NCBI GenBank assembly: GCA_963853835.1
Contig: OY970821.1
Location: 52,579,640-52,643,639, forward strand
Source of the DNA: Calendula officinalis
Lineage: Eukaryota; Streptophyta; Magnoliopsida; Asterales; Asteraceae
Length of the DNA: 64,000 bases
Direction of reading: 5' to 3'
Both the position numbers and the translations under genes were made by a program. Shown here piece by piece: positions 33,448 through 45,956 of this stretch. The notes below the pieces were generated by a model. That model was not told the origin of the DNA. It made no database searches and saw only the letters and a program-made list of their open reading frames with translations. Position 1 is the stretch's first letter; the number at the start of each line of letters is the position of its first letter.

Positions 33448-34090
33448 AGAAATCATAAGTGATCTTAGATGATGAACAAAAATATTTAAAAAGTCAATAT
33501 GAGACGATAACATATAAGTATCATTAAGACATTGCCCTTCGTCAATAGAAAGTTTCATTAAAATTATCATTTGTTTCAATGGGCTTATGTTAGATAAGTA
33601 TTTTACCATATTCTTTAACTATCGCGCCAGATTGACTTTGGTCAAGACTAGAAATATACTGAAAATCTTCATCATAATTCCCCAAATCTTCAAGGAAAAT
33701 CTTTAAATACCATTCCAGTTTCCCAGATATTTTAGCAACATACATTGCATGTTGATAATTAGCAGCGCGACAGACCCTAATTGTAGTTTCAACATCAAAT
33801 TTATGCTCATCATCACTTTTGATGAAAACATACAGTTTATCAACATCTTTCTGTTTTGTATAACAGTTGGTAGTATGGTCTTTTGTTCCCCAAGACCTTT
33901 TTCATGTAAATTCTCCAAGTAAATTGTAAGACTATAAATTCTTTGTGCATATAGAAACTTCTGGATGACATTAGAAGGTTCTAGATGACCTATTATACGA
34001 AGATTCTTCTTAAAAAGCAAAATTAAACTACTTTTAGACATAAAAACGATATATAACTTGCATTCAAGATAGAGGTGGTAATTACGAAAA
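33448..34090 (-). pseudogene. VPS11: VPS11-like gene fragment
   Basis: Read on the minus strand across several frames, the segments LLFKKNL, IGHLEPSNVIQKFL, YLENLHEKGL, CRAANYQHAMYVAK, YLKIFLEDLGNYDE and DFLNIFVHH match the middle of plant vacuolar protein sorting-associated protein 11, a core subunit of the HOPS/CORVET tethering complexes at the vacuole. The match is from memory of the family. Segments are in the right order with internal deletions and frame changes, and I see no intron-like interruptions, so it may be a retrocopy or captured transcript. It is cut at its 3' end exactly by the LTR of gypsy F. Not functional. Confidence 0.75.
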
Positions 34091-34290
34091 ACAATTTGTG
34101 TAGTGTTTAACCTCAAACGAGTCATATGCATCAAGAGTAAATTACATAAATTGTTCATGTGGTTTTTATCAAATTTTGGATTTCATCCATTGACTTTTTT
34201 ATTTTATCACGCGGATAGTCCCTACTTATGAAATTTATAACACCAATGGTCCCCAAACCAAATGTCAGGTAACAACAACCCTGATTTGTA
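34091..34290. repeat. Unassigned repeat-like spacer
   Basis: About 200 bp with ATTACATAAATTGTTCATGT and GGATAGTCCCTACTTATG, wording often seen at ends of plant DNA transposon-like repeats. I cannot define borders or a family. Confidence 0.3.
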
Positions 34291-34747
34291 TGTTAATTGA
34301 TAGATTTATTATCTTAATACAATTAAAGTGAAGAACACAGTACTAGAGTCAATGTATAAATCCACTAAGTGTGGCTTGTTGCGGAATAACAAGACCACTG
34401 ATCAATTACAAAGATATGAACGTGTAAAGTAAATTCGTGAATATTCCTTTGTCAAGTGATCTCTATTTATGGTGTTATAGAGATATTACAAAAGTGGCAA
34501 GGAGTAGTAGAAGGATTGATATAAGGAAAGTGACCTAGATCAAAGGTATTTGATCTGGTCTAGTTAACCATGGAAAGTTTAACCCAGTCCTTCTACTCAG
34601 TATTGAGTTTCTATATTGAGTTCCAATACTGAGTGGGCAATACTGCCCACTCAGTATTGCACCGAGACTTAGCTAATTTATATTACATATTTATCTAAGC
34701 TAGTCTAGGTTGTCTTGTTATCTTAAGATATTAATGGGGTAAGGCTT
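34291..34747 (-). repeat. Copia K 3' LTR, shortened
   Basis: Matches the D LTR in reverse. About 26 bp near the left end are missing, apparently between two GTTA repeats. It contains a perfect palindrome with 16 bp arms (34624-34639 and 34644-34659) built on CAATACTGAG, and the TATA-centred inverted repeat at about 34461-34490. Confidence 0.75.
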
Positions 34748-35167
34748 GTTTGAGCCCATACAAAGCTTTATCAAGCTTGAAAACAAAATTAGGAAATTTA
34801 GGATCAACAAAACCTGGGGTTGTTTCAAATAAACTGCCTCTTGCAGTTTTCCATTGAGAAAGGAACTGTTGGCATCCATTTGGAAAACCTTGAAGTTCTT
34901 GAAAGCTGCATATGCAAGAACCAGGCTAATTGCTTCAATTCTTGCAACTGGTGCAAAAGGTTCATCATAGTTAATTCCTTCCTCTTGCCTGTAACCCTGA
35001 GCAACCAGTCTTGCCTTGTTCATGATTACAACTCCATCTTTGTCCATTTTGTTTCTGAACACCCACTTAGTAACAATAATGGTCTTGCCAGAAGGGGGTC
35101 GTACTAAGTTCCAAACTTTTTTTCTTTCAAACTCTGTAAGCTCTTCTTGCATAGCTTCTACCCAGGC
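34748..35167 (-). pseudogene. pol: Copia K reverse transcriptase fragment
   Basis: Encodes WVEAMQEELTEFE, TKWVFRNKMDKDG, ARLVAQGYRQEEG and FKVFQMDANSSFLNGKL, the N-terminal half of copia RT; the catalytic YVDD part is deleted. A frameshift occurs after LKQP. At its end, RT sequence (LYGLKQ) passes into the LTR at a shared AAGC. Confidence 0.82.
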
Positions 35168-36301
35168 TGAAGGAATTATGTGCACAGTCAGTCAACCTAT
35201 GATGATACATCCATGCCTACGAAACACTTAAGGGCACACCGGTGAGTACATGTAATACGAGCAAGATAAGCAATGATACTACGAAGAGGAATGATTCATA
35301 ATAGTCATTATGAATCAGTTAAGTATTAAGTCAAGTTTAACTTATTACTAGATTAGTTTAACTAACTAATTAATACAAGCAGTTGTACATTTACTAGTTG
35401 AGTAAATATACAATGTGTTAATTATAGATTATCCATGATATGATTTAAAGCTATTAAATCATATAGTAATTGGATAATATTGTTGTATAAATTATATAAA
35501 GGTTATTATATAATTAATTATTGAAAGTATAAATACAAGTATATAATTCGTGTATATGGGTACCGAATTATTAGTGTATTAATACTAGACATTTAATAGT
35601 TAAGTGCAACAATAATAAACTAGTTAAACTATAAGGGATGGAAGTGTTAAAAGGAAGTTTAATTAAAGATCTAATATTAATTAAACTTAAAGGGTTCTAA
35701 GCGTAACTTATTTGTATATAAATAAGAGGCCTAGGGTAACCCTAAAACCCCTTACACCACCTCACGAAATCCTTGTCCCTCCTCTCCCTATTTTCGGCCG
35801 AACAAGCAACAAGGGAAGAACACAAGTTTGTGTTCTTCGTGTTCTTCGTTTGTTCTTCGTGTTCTTCAAGTTTTTGAAGAACAAGTTCATTGCTTAGATC
35901 AACTAGAAGATCGCTCGATTTGTTCATCATCAGTGGACTAATATTAAGCAAACAACAAGGTATGTTTTGGGAAACCCTTTCCTCCCTTCTCCCCTCTTGG
36001 ACGAATTCGGCCAAAGAACCCTAGGGTTCTTTGGTTGATGGTCGAACGAATCACACACGCAATGTGTGTGTTCGAGTTCTTCGTACAAGGTTTCTTTCTT
36101 GTTAACCTAATCTAAATCTCCAACATCCCAATCCTTTAGGGTTTAAGTATTAGGTTCAATCCCAGTTCCGCATTTAGGGATTAAATCAGCTAGTTGGTTT
36201 TAACCGGTCAAGAACAAGTTCATGTTCTTGGTCAGCATGGTCTAACCAAGTTTACTAGGAGGTTGACCCAAGTGGTCGATCAATGTTATTGAAACCCTAC
36301 A
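35168..36301 (+). repeat. TR-GAG 2 5' LTR (1,134 bp)
   Basis: TGAAGGAATT... to ...AAACCCTACA. TATA box TATATAAATA at 35715-35724, followed by the GTGTTCTTC repeat and its hairpin. No gene. Confidence 0.92.
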
Positions 36302-36302
36302 G

Positions 36303-36314
36303 TGGTATCAGAGC
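36303..36314 (+). other. Primer binding site of TR-GAG 2
   Basis: TGGTATCAGAGC, one base after the LTR. Confidence 0.92.
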
Positions 36315-38830
36315 GTTGGTTTAGAGATCTAGACTAGATTAACAAAGATTGTTTGTTTACTTTAATTTTAAGTTTTTTTTGTTTCAAGTTTTTCGTCTTC
36401 TTCTTCATAATTTTCGAAAAAAAGGGAAGAACCCTAGGACCAAGAACATTAAACTAGTCTAAGTTTAATTGGTTAAGAAGGTTTCTAGAAACCCTAGCAA
36501 ATTTTCGAAAACCAATAGGAGAACCCTAGGATCAAGTATGTTAAACAAGATATGTTTAATTGGTCAAAAGGATTCTTTCCTTACTTCCTAGAATTTTCGT
36601 GGAGTATGAATATCCCTAGGATCAAGTATGTTAAACAAGATTTGTTTAATTGATCAAAAGGATTCTTTCCTAATCCCTTAGGATTTTCGAAAATCTAGAG
36701 GTTACTTGGACACCAAGTTTATTAAACTAGCCTAGTTTAATTGGTGGAAAAGTTTCCTAGGCTTAAAAATTTCGAAACCCTAAAGAACCATAGAACATTA
36801 AACTAGTTTAAGTTTAATAGTTTAAAAGTATTAATTAGGATAATAATCTAAAACCTAGTTAATTAGACAAGTTTATGTCTAAAAGGTTTAATTATTATTT
36901 TGATAGATTTATTAAAGCTAGTTCTTTAAACCTAGTAATTTAGACAAAGTTTTATTGTTTATAAGGTTTAAATTAAAAAGTTTAAATAAATTTATTAAAA
37001 GTTATAATCTATCTTAGAATTTAAACAAAGTTTATTGTTTAATAGGATTGATTAAAATTGATCTTTTAACTAAAATAATGTCTTTGATCAAGAAAGTCAA
37101 AACCAAGTTTTTGATTGGTCAAAAACAAGATTAGGGTTCATCTAATTAATTTAGGGAATTGATAAAGAGGATGTTAATTTTTAAGTTCTAAAATTAACAA
37201 GGTGTATTTAATTATTTATATATATGTATTAAAATTTTTCGGAATTTTTAAATTATTATGTAAAATTGAATTTTAAAGATATAATAAGTTTATACGTATT
37301 TTAATTAGATTAAGTTAAAATACACATGTATAAACTAGATGTAATATTCTTATTAGAATGTTACAAGTTTATTATAAAATATACATATATATGAATACAT
37401 TAAAATACAAGATAAAATTGAACAATTAAAAAGGGTAATGTTATTTTGATCTTTAAGGATAATATTATAATTAGTTATTGTATAAGTTATAATATAATTA
37501 AAACAAGAAAGTACAAAGTTATGATTTCATTATAACTAGAAATTGTACAAGTTGAAATTATATGATTAACTAGAAATATACAAATTTATATATATTAAGA
37601 TGTATAAAGTTATAAGTTGTTATAACTAGGTAATTATACAAGTATAATATAAGTATTTTACAAGTCATGTTATATATTAGATTAATGATCAAGTCAAAAT
37701 AACAAGAACCTATATTTAACTAGTTCAAGTTGAATATAAGAAAGGTTTAAACAAACTAAGAATTATTATATATAGTTTTTATATAATAAGTTTATTAGTT
37801 CCACCAAGTATAAACCGGTGATTGTGTTAACTTAAGTTTCATCATGGTTGTTGAAGCTAGTGGGAGCTACACAAGAAAATCGCAAAGTTTATAAGTGTGT
37901 CGTTAAGACATAAGTTTTGGTCGAATCTAATAAGTCAAAACAAATGTTTGATTTCATTATTAGACATATGGAAAACTAGATGTGTTAAAACTAAGTTTAT
38001 GTTTCAAGTTCATGAATCATAAAAAAAAAAAATTTTAAAGTTTAACATAAGTTTATAAGTTTTTCAAGTAAGATAAGACAAGTAAGTTTTATTCTAGATA
38101 AGATTTTTCACAAAATCTAGTAAAACGTTTTATACACCTCGTTTTAGGTATACATGTAAGATCGTACAAATTCTTGAAACTATAAGTTTTAAAGAATAGT
38201 TCTTAAGTTTTATAAAGGTGTCTTGTAGAACTCTTCAATTCACAAGTCACACATTTTAAACAGGGATTAAGATTGGAATAAAGGTTTAAGTTTAGTTTAA
38301 GACTTAAACAAACCCAAGAAAATCTTAGATCTAAGTACTATCCACCTAATGGAACACATCACTTGTTAAACGATATTCATAGTGTCAGGATAAAGAACCT
38401 TAGATATGGATTCAAATCATTGCGAGTGTTAGGTGCGTAAGGTTCTGTGATAATCGGGAGTCTCGGCACAGAGCATCGCACTGTCTTAGATGGTCTGATC
38501 TACTTTGGTGATAATCGGCCAAAAAAGTAATTGAGTAGAATAAACATACTAGACTTTATTACTAACTTAGAAATGTACAATTAGATTGTACAAGGTTGTA
38601 ATAAGTTATAAGTCTAAAGATTCTACGACCCCTAGGAATCGCGTCAAGTTTTGATACGATCGGTAACGAAGTTACCTACCAAAAATAGCATGTCTCGTCG
38701 GGAAGTGCCCAAACCTTGCGGCGAGAATGTGATATATGGATCCTATGCCTAAAATATTAATTATGGGTCTGTAATATATTTTAGAGAATGTTTATTGATG
38801 ATTACTAATTAAACTGGGTTTGATTTGTAG
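36315..38830 (+). other. AT-rich leader of TR-GAG 2, no gene seen
   Basis: Aligns along its length with the TR-GAG 1 leader. Degenerate repeats with AACCCTAGGATCAAG occur at about 36420-36700. It again ends GATTTGTAG directly before the gag ATG. Confidence 0.6.
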
Positions 38831-39666
38831 ATGTCAGCAACAAACACAACGATAACCTACAACAAACTCTCGCAACGTTTCTTCCAAGGAAAGAAAGAAA
38901 AGACTGGGTCAAATTTCCTCAATTGGAAGCGTGATTTTAAAATCATGCTCAGACAAGAGAGGGAAAGGATTGACCGAGAAAGAAACGTATTGAGAACCCC
39001 TGCCAAGGATGAAGAAACGAACCAGGACAAACATTTTACGCTTGTAAGGCGTTCGCTTCTTGCAAGATGGCTAAGGGAGCATCAGTAGGTGCACACGTCA
39101 TGAGAATGAAAGTGCATGTTGATCACCTTACTAGACTTGGTCACCACATGCCATTGCAGTTTGCAATTGACATGATACTCAACTCATTGTCTGATGAGTA
39201 CAAATTCTTTGTAGCCAAGTACAGCAAACGTGATATGGATAATTCCATTCCCGAGCTACAATCTATGCTCGAGGCCGTTGACTTGAATATTGAGACCAAT
39301 TCCAAAAGGGGTCGCATAACTGATGGCAGCAATGAGGATGGGCATGGTGGTAAAGGAAAGGGTAAAACCTATCCTAACCAAGGAGTGCCAAATGGTAAAG
39401 GTGTCAAACAAAAGGTCAAGAAGGTTAACCCAAACACTGCGAGGACCGAGAACCGGTGCTTCAAGTGTGGTGAGGCTGGGCATTGGAAAAGGAATTGTCC
39501 AAAGGGTGCAAGTGGTAGTGGAGGAAACGCAAGTTCCTCAGGTAACACAACCACACTTCTTAATCACTTTAAGATACTTGTAAAGTACGTTACGAGTAAT
39601 CTAACTTTTGCAATCGTTTATTACTGGAGGAGATGGAAAGTGATGGTGACCGGCATGAGATGGTGA
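38831..39666 (+). pseudogene. gag: TR-GAG 2 gag, frameshifted
   Basis: Starts MSATNTTITYNKL, 38831. Compared with copy 1, one base is lost at about 39017 (GAAGAAACGAACC against GAAGAAAATGAACC), so the frame shifts and gag resumes from 39067 as MAKGASVGAHVMRMK. The zinc knuckle CFKCGEAGHWKRNC is intact here, unlike copy 1. Both copies lack the same internal gag segment, so that loss predates their spread. Confidence 0.8.
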
Positions 39667-42043
39667 TGATCCCACGAGCACCAAATTTTTATAATTCAGT
39701 ATTTTTGTGGATTCGTTTTAAACAATTTTACTTTATTGTTTTGAATAATTTTATTTTGTTAAAACAAGTTTTATTTTTGGGTTTTATTTAATCTCGAATC
39801 CATGGTTGAATTATATTGTGTGCATGTGTGATAATTACACTAGTCAAGGTTTATGACTAGATCGTAAGTCAAGTTTTGATTTACTTATGTTTCATGTTTA
39901 TGTACATTTGTTTGATTGTTGAATAAATAATGTCTTGACAGCTCAAGGTACTTAGATGCTAGTAATTAGAAAGTATTTAAGAGTTTTATGGAAGCATAAG
40001 GTTCAAGAGTTATTGAACTTAGTTAAAAACATCTTAAGTAATAGTCATTACTTATGATAGAAAGTTTTAAAGTATTAGTATTAATATAGTATGATTATAT
40101 TGGATATAATCAAGATAGACTCTAAGAGTATTATTACAAGTCTTTTATACTTGTAGTTAAGGGTTTAATGAAGTCATAATTCCTTAACATGAATAATTGG
40201 ATATTCGTATAATCCAAGTAAAATGACTTAGACATTAAATTACTCTTAAAAGGGACAAAACTATATTAAAGCATTTAAGAATTAAAGGGTATTATTGCAA
40301 GTCTTTTATACTTGTAATAAATACAATATTTAATCAAGTCATAATTTCCTAATAGGAATACTGGATATTTGAGAAATCCAAGAAATGACTTTGACATTAA
40401 ATAAAGTTCTTAAAAGAATACTAATGTGTTTAAGAATTGATAGTATCATTTCAAGTATCTCATACATGTTAGATACAGTAATCAATAAAGATCATAATTC
40501 CCTAAACAGGAATGTTGGATATTCGCAAATCCAAAGGATGATCTTAATTATTGATAGAATTCTTAAAAGATTAAACTTCAAGTTATTGACTAGGTCAAAG
40601 TAGTTTAAGAGATGCTTAAGTTCCATAAAAGTAAGTGGGAGCTATGACTAACGTAATTCATTAAAGATGTTGATGAATTCAGTAAGTTAGTACATTAACA
40701 ACAAGGTTTTACCAAGTTGTTAGCCAAAGAGTTAAGAGAAATAATAAATGATCGTTGATTAGATTATTGCAAACCTAATAGCGTGATCACAAGTCTTGTG
40801 ATTAATTATTGCATATCTAATAGGTAGTTAACCCTTCAGTGGATAACACAGTCATTTAAGGAGATTTCTTTAACTAGTAAGAATATCTACAAATCAAGTA
40901 ACTAAAAGAAGCTTTAGTTACAAGGAGAATTTTATGAATTCAAGAAACTAAGGAGTTAATTTCCAATCCTCCTATGTTTACCGAATTACATAAAAGGCAA
41001 GAGTAGAATATGTTCTACATTGTTGCAAGAACAATATCTAGCAAAGACAAAAGTAATAGCATTCCTAAATACTCGTCTTATGTCTTTAGTTTAATAGAAA
41101 TGATTGGTTTAGTGATAGAATTACAATTAAGTTTGTAAGAATCATTAAGTAATCAACACGAACAAAAGGAATAAGTAATAATCTAGTAATAATTCAGTAT
41201 TTATGTCCAGTGAGGAATAACACATGAGTTAGTATCATTTTTATTCAGACTTTGTATGTTTTACAAGATCCATGAATAAAAGTCTATTTATTCAAGAAGA
41301 CAGAAAATTCGTGACTACTCGTCTTGGTGGGAACCTTGATGGGACGTTAACGTCATCGCGGTGTTTGGTGGTAGATTCGAAGTTCTTCGAAGATCGCTAC
41401 ACAAGTTTTGTGTAAACCAAATATCGGTGATATTCGGTTGGATCTCAACGAATATTAGATTGAAAAGTTCAAAAGTATTGTTCACTAGGATTGTCCTTAA
41501 GCCCGAGGTATTTGGTTTAGGATACAATGACTAATGTGCTTTGGTTCAACTCAGACAATTCTGAAATACGTTTGTCATACGAGGTGATACTGGGTACAAA
41601 GGAAGTTGTATTTTAAATTGAAATATAACAAGATGGTAATTGCACTTCCTCTTTAGGAGAGATATTTATAGGTCCTTTGACTTGATGAGAAACTGGCAAG
41701 TGCACAGCCGTGCCCAAACGAACTGATCTGTTCTTTGTCGTTTATCACAACAGTTTGAATCAAGAACTCATAAAATGATTTTGAATACAGGAGTTGATAA
41801 TTTCTACCATGCTCGTATTTGTTATCACAAATATCGTGCTGCAAGGGATAAGCCTAACATACTTTGCCCAAGAAGTAAAGACAGAGTGTTCTTTACTAGG
41901 AGACGCTATTAAAGAGTTTTTCATAAACTATACCTGGGTTACGTAAGCTGTTTTTATGGGTTGGTTACCTTCATGCCCATCTAGAAGGCCACTGTAGCTC
42001 GTATCATTAAGACAAAGGTTACAGAGTTGCACAAGTGGGAGTC
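39667..42043 (+). other. 3' tail of TR-GAG 2, no gene seen
   Basis: Matches the tail of TR-GAG 1, including the three-unit tandem repeat (about 40125-40570) and the final polypurine tract AGTGGGAG (42034-42041). Confidence 0.6.
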
Positions 42044-43178
42044 TGAAGGAATTATGTGCACAGTCAGTCAACCTATGATGATACATCCATGCCTACGAAA
42101 CACTTAAGGGTCACACCGGTGAGTACATGTAATACGAGCAAGATAAGCAATGATATTACGAAGAGGAATGATTCATAATAGTCATTATGAATCAGTTAAG
42201 TATTAAGTTCAGTTTAACTTATTACTAGATTAGTTTAACTAACTAATTAATACAAGCAGTTGTACATTTACTAGTTGAGTAAATATACAATGTGTTAATT
42301 ATAGATTATCCATGATATGATTTAAAGCTATTAAATCATATAGTAATTGGATAATATTGTTGTATAAATTATATAAAGGTTATTATATAATTAATTATTG
42401 AAAGTATAAATACAAGTATATAATTCGTGTATATGGGTACCGAATTATTAGTGTATTAATACTAGACATTTAATAGTTAAGTGCAACAATAATAAACTAG
42501 TTAAACTATAAGGGATGGAAGTGTTAAAAGGAAGTTTAATCAAAGATCTAATATTAATTAAACTTAAAGGGTTCTAAAAGTAACTTATTTGTATATAAAT
42601 AAGAGGCTTAGGGTAACCCTAAAACCCCTTACACCACCTCACGAAATCCTTGCCCCTCCTCTCCCTATTTTTGGCCGAACAAGCAACAAGGGAAGAACAC
42701 AAGTTTGTGTTCTTCGTGTTCTTTGTTCGTTCTTCGTGTTCTTCAAGTTTTTGAAGAACAAGTTCATTGCTTAGATCAACTAGAAGATCGCTCGATTTGT
42801 TCATCATCAGTGGACTAATCTTAAGCAAACAACAAGGTATGTTTTGGGAAACCCTTTTCTCCCTTATCCCCTGTTGGACGAATTCGGCCAAAGAACCCTA
42901 GGGTTCTTTGGTTGATGGTCGAACGAATCACACAAGCAATGTGTGTGTTCGAGTTCTTCGTACAAGGTTTGTTTTTTGTTAACCTAATCTAAATCTCCAA
43001 CATCACAATCCTTTAGGGTTTAAGGATTAGGTTTAATCCCAGTTCCGCATTTAGGGATTAAATCAGCTAGTTGGTTTTAACCGGTCAAGAACAAGTTCAT
43101 GTTCTTGGTCAGTATGGTCTAACCATGTTTACTAGGAGGTTGACCCAAGTGGTCGATCAGTGTTATTGAAACCCTACA
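42044..43178 (+). repeat. TR-GAG 2 3' LTR (1,135 bp)
   Basis: TGAAGGAATT... to ...AAACCCTACA, with TATA box at 42592-42601, then the target duplication. Confidence 0.92.
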
Positions 43179-43183
43179 CAGGC

Positions 43184-43313
43184 TTCATCTAATAAAGCTT
43201 CATCAGCTTTCTTGGGTTCCATGGTAGACAGCAAGCTTGAAAAGAAACAAAAGTTTGCACTGGCTTGGGGTTCAAAGGCCAATCTTCTCTGGTTTGGACT
43301 CCTTGTTCAATAG
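43184..43313 (-). pseudogene. pol: Copia K pol fragment upstream of RT
   Basis: The minus strand encodes the segment before RT (STMEPKKADEALLDEA), directly continuing 35167 once TR-GAG 2 is removed. It ends at the left terminus of gypsy C. Confidence 0.8.
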
Positions 43314-45956
43314 TGTCACACCACACCAAAAATGAGTTTTACTTTATTTAAAATGTTTTGCGGAAGAACGAAGGTGTAATGTTCATGACAACACAGAAAA
43401 AATTAAGTAAACAAACAACCACGCAATAACGAAAATAAAAATTGTTTTCACTTCCTAAAAATAGAAAGTTCCCAAAAATAGTAAGTTTCCTAATATAGAA
43501 ATTGTTTAAAAAGGAAATGATTGTTCATAAACTTAATGTTTTATTCATGGCTCACGACAATCCCACTGCTCATATCCTCCAGTTCCACTGCACCTAATCA
43601 CCTGGAAAAACATAAATATAAAAGGGTCAACAATAATGTTGAGTGAATCCACAGGGTTAATGTTGTATGAAAAATAAAGTGTTTGCTACCCAAAATGTTT
43701 GTTATGAAAATGTTTTATGACTGAAAATGTATAAGGTTCAACACCCATATGATATGAGGAGTAAATATGAAAAGTGAAGTGTAATTGTAGAAGATCTACA
43801 ATTACTAGTTTTGTTTATGATAATCTTTTGAAGAAGTTGTTATGTTTGACATCACATGACTGTTATCCCCAACAGGTAACTAGTCTATTGAGTTAATATA
43901 CCAACCCCTAAGTCCTCAATCAACACTTCAATTCAAGTATGTTAGCGTTCTTTTATGGATATACACTCTCGAAAGATGTCTTGGATAAACCAAGTAGTGA
44001 TCAAATAATGTTGGGAGGATGAGTGTCATCCAATAGTACTATCTGCATATCCATGGTCTAGATCCACTAGTTAATGATTGCTGGCACCTTATTCCGGTAT
44101 AATAATTATTTGTCATGCCAACGCGATAATGAAAATGTATATATGTTGTTGTACAGTCATAGTAAAACAGTAGCATTTGTTTATGTTTTCCACCCCAAAG
44201 TTTATAAAAGAGTAAAAGTAGTAAAAGGGGTCTGTGGACTCACCTGGGCAAAGCTTAGCGACAATTAGGACAGAGGAATCCTTCAAAGGCTCCTAGCTTC
44301 CTAAACGATATGATTTACTAATTAGACATGCGATTCTAAATACGATATATGATATAAAATTATTGTTATGTTTTATGTTTTGTGACATCGAATGAACGTG
44401 GATCATTGGGCCTTAATGGGCCGAAATGAAATGAAATGGGCTTCGAAATGAAATGAAATGGGCTTGGGTTAGGCTTAATGGGCCTAGGTTGGGCCTATTG
44501 GGCCTAATGGGCTTAATGGGCCTATATGGGCTTAATGGGCCAGTACGTTGGGCCATTTGGGCCTCACATTGGGCATAGTTCCGATTAGATTGGGCCATGG
44601 ATTGGGCTTGGGCCCAATTGGGTTCGGCTTGGGTATAAGTGGGCCAAAGGTTTGGGCTTTGGTCGAAATGGGCTTTGATATTAAAGGGCCAACTAAAGTT
44701 TGGGCCCGATGGACTAAGGTAGATCGAATGGGCCAAGTACGGGCCTTGGCCCGATTAGGTATTCGGGTTTGGGTCCACGGTTTGGGTCAGGATCCGGCCT
44801 TGACCCGGTTTGACTGCAAAAATTGGTCCATTCTAGAAGTCTACATCGGTCAAATTGGTCAACAAAAGTCAACTAGGGATTCTAGATTTTGGCTACGTCT
44901 TTGTATTCGATTCTAGGGTTTAATCTTGCATAGGTTTTGGTCAATGAATGTCAAATCTAGTCAGTCTAGGTCAACTAGGGTTAAGGTTTGATCGAGGGTT
45001 GTCGGGTTGGCCGAAGGCTAAAACCTTTCGGGTTTGGGGCTAGATCGGCTAGGTTTGGTATAGATCTCGAGTTTTGTTGCTAGCTTGGCTAGATCTAGGG
45101 TATTCGGTCATAACTAGCTTAGATCTAGGGTTCGAATCTAGGGATTAAACAACAATTCAACAATACCTACACACACATGCATATGGATTATGTTTGCATG
45201 CTTGTAGGCTACAGTTTGCTGTGAGCATGGTATAACTGAGACCACATGGCTCTTAGGCATGGTCTCGGGTTCGATCTAGTACCAAGACAAGGAAGAAAAA
45301 CAATACAAAGGATCAAGATCATACCTTGGTACAATCGACGAACAAGATCAAGGGAATCAAAGGGTTGTTGCTTGCGATCGGACGAACGAACAAGGGGATG
45401 TTTGGGGTTTGCTCGGCCGAATGGGGGAACCAATAAGGTGTAGGGTTTAATAAATGGGTGGTATTTATAGTGCATGAAGTCTAGGGTTTAGAAGAGGAGT
45501 TTGATGATAACTAGGACTCCTTCAATATGGATAAAGATAAGATTACTAGAGGGATAAGATCAAACACAAAATAAACCAGACCCCTAAGGGTGTTCGGCCA
45601 ATTGGATGGTCACGAGCAAGGAAGGCGGACAACTTAGGTGGTCGGTCAAATGAGCAAGGCGTCGGGTTTATAGTGTAGTTCAACTCGAGTCACGTTTAAT
45701 TATTTAAGTTCGTTTATTACATAACCGATAAATTTATCATTTTAGAAATGTTTTAAGCTCAACGTGTGCCACCATAAGAAAAGTAATAATGGTGTGTTGA
45801 CTAAAATAGTCAAACACTAATGTATGGTGTAAAAATAGATGTTTTGTTGTGTGTTAGGATGCCAGAAATGGAAATGTCTAAAAATAGAAACTTTCTAAAT
45901 AAGGAAAGTTCTAGAAATGTAGTGAGATTACATACTGGAAATATCGAGTTGTCACA
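43314..45956 (-). repeat. Element C 3' LTR (2,643 bp)
   Basis: TGTCACACCACACC to GAGTTGTCACA. Candidate intron donor 44243 and acceptor 43602, TGGGCY array (about 44400-44760), hairpin variant (45236-45268), TATA box on the minus strand (45469-45462). The left flank AATAG (43309-43313) is the expected target duplication. Confidence 0.88.
45236..45268 (-). other. Hairpin variant in the element C LTR
   Basis: Outer arms CTGAGACC and GGTCTCGG (one G-T pair) and inner arms ATGGCT and AGGCAT, which pair except for one mismatch. Confidence 0.5.

Larger units (their letters stand above)
35168..43178 (+). mobile_element. TR-GAG 2: complete gag-only LTR element (8,011 bp)
   Basis: Both LTRs, primer site, leader, gag, tail and polypurine tract are present, flanked by the target duplication CAGGC (35163-35167 and 43179-43183). 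No pol domain is found in the 5.7 kb interior. The LTRs look about 97% identical over the part I compared. Inserted in the pol gene of copia K. Same family as TR-GAG 1. Confidence 0.92.
34291..43313 (-). mobile_element. Copia K (Sirevirus-like, antisense), interrupted by TR-GAG 2
   Basis: A minus-strand relative of E1 and D. Present are one LTR (34291-34747), RT codons (34748-35167) and, beyond TR-GAG 2, more pol (43184-43313), where gypsy C cuts in. The RT fragment joins the LTR directly, so the rest of pol and the accessory gene were lost. Confidence 0.8.

Noticed and set aside
33388..33609. Separate small minus-strand gene at the edge of LTR F
   Set aside because: It is the end of the VPS11-like fragment in a shifted frame running into the LTR.
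44413..44916. Frames on both strands with Gly/Leu or Pro/Ala-rich wording over TGGGCY arrays (also 5539-5745, 20337-20540)
   Set aside because: They are translations of a simple repeat in LTRs and are not kept between copies.
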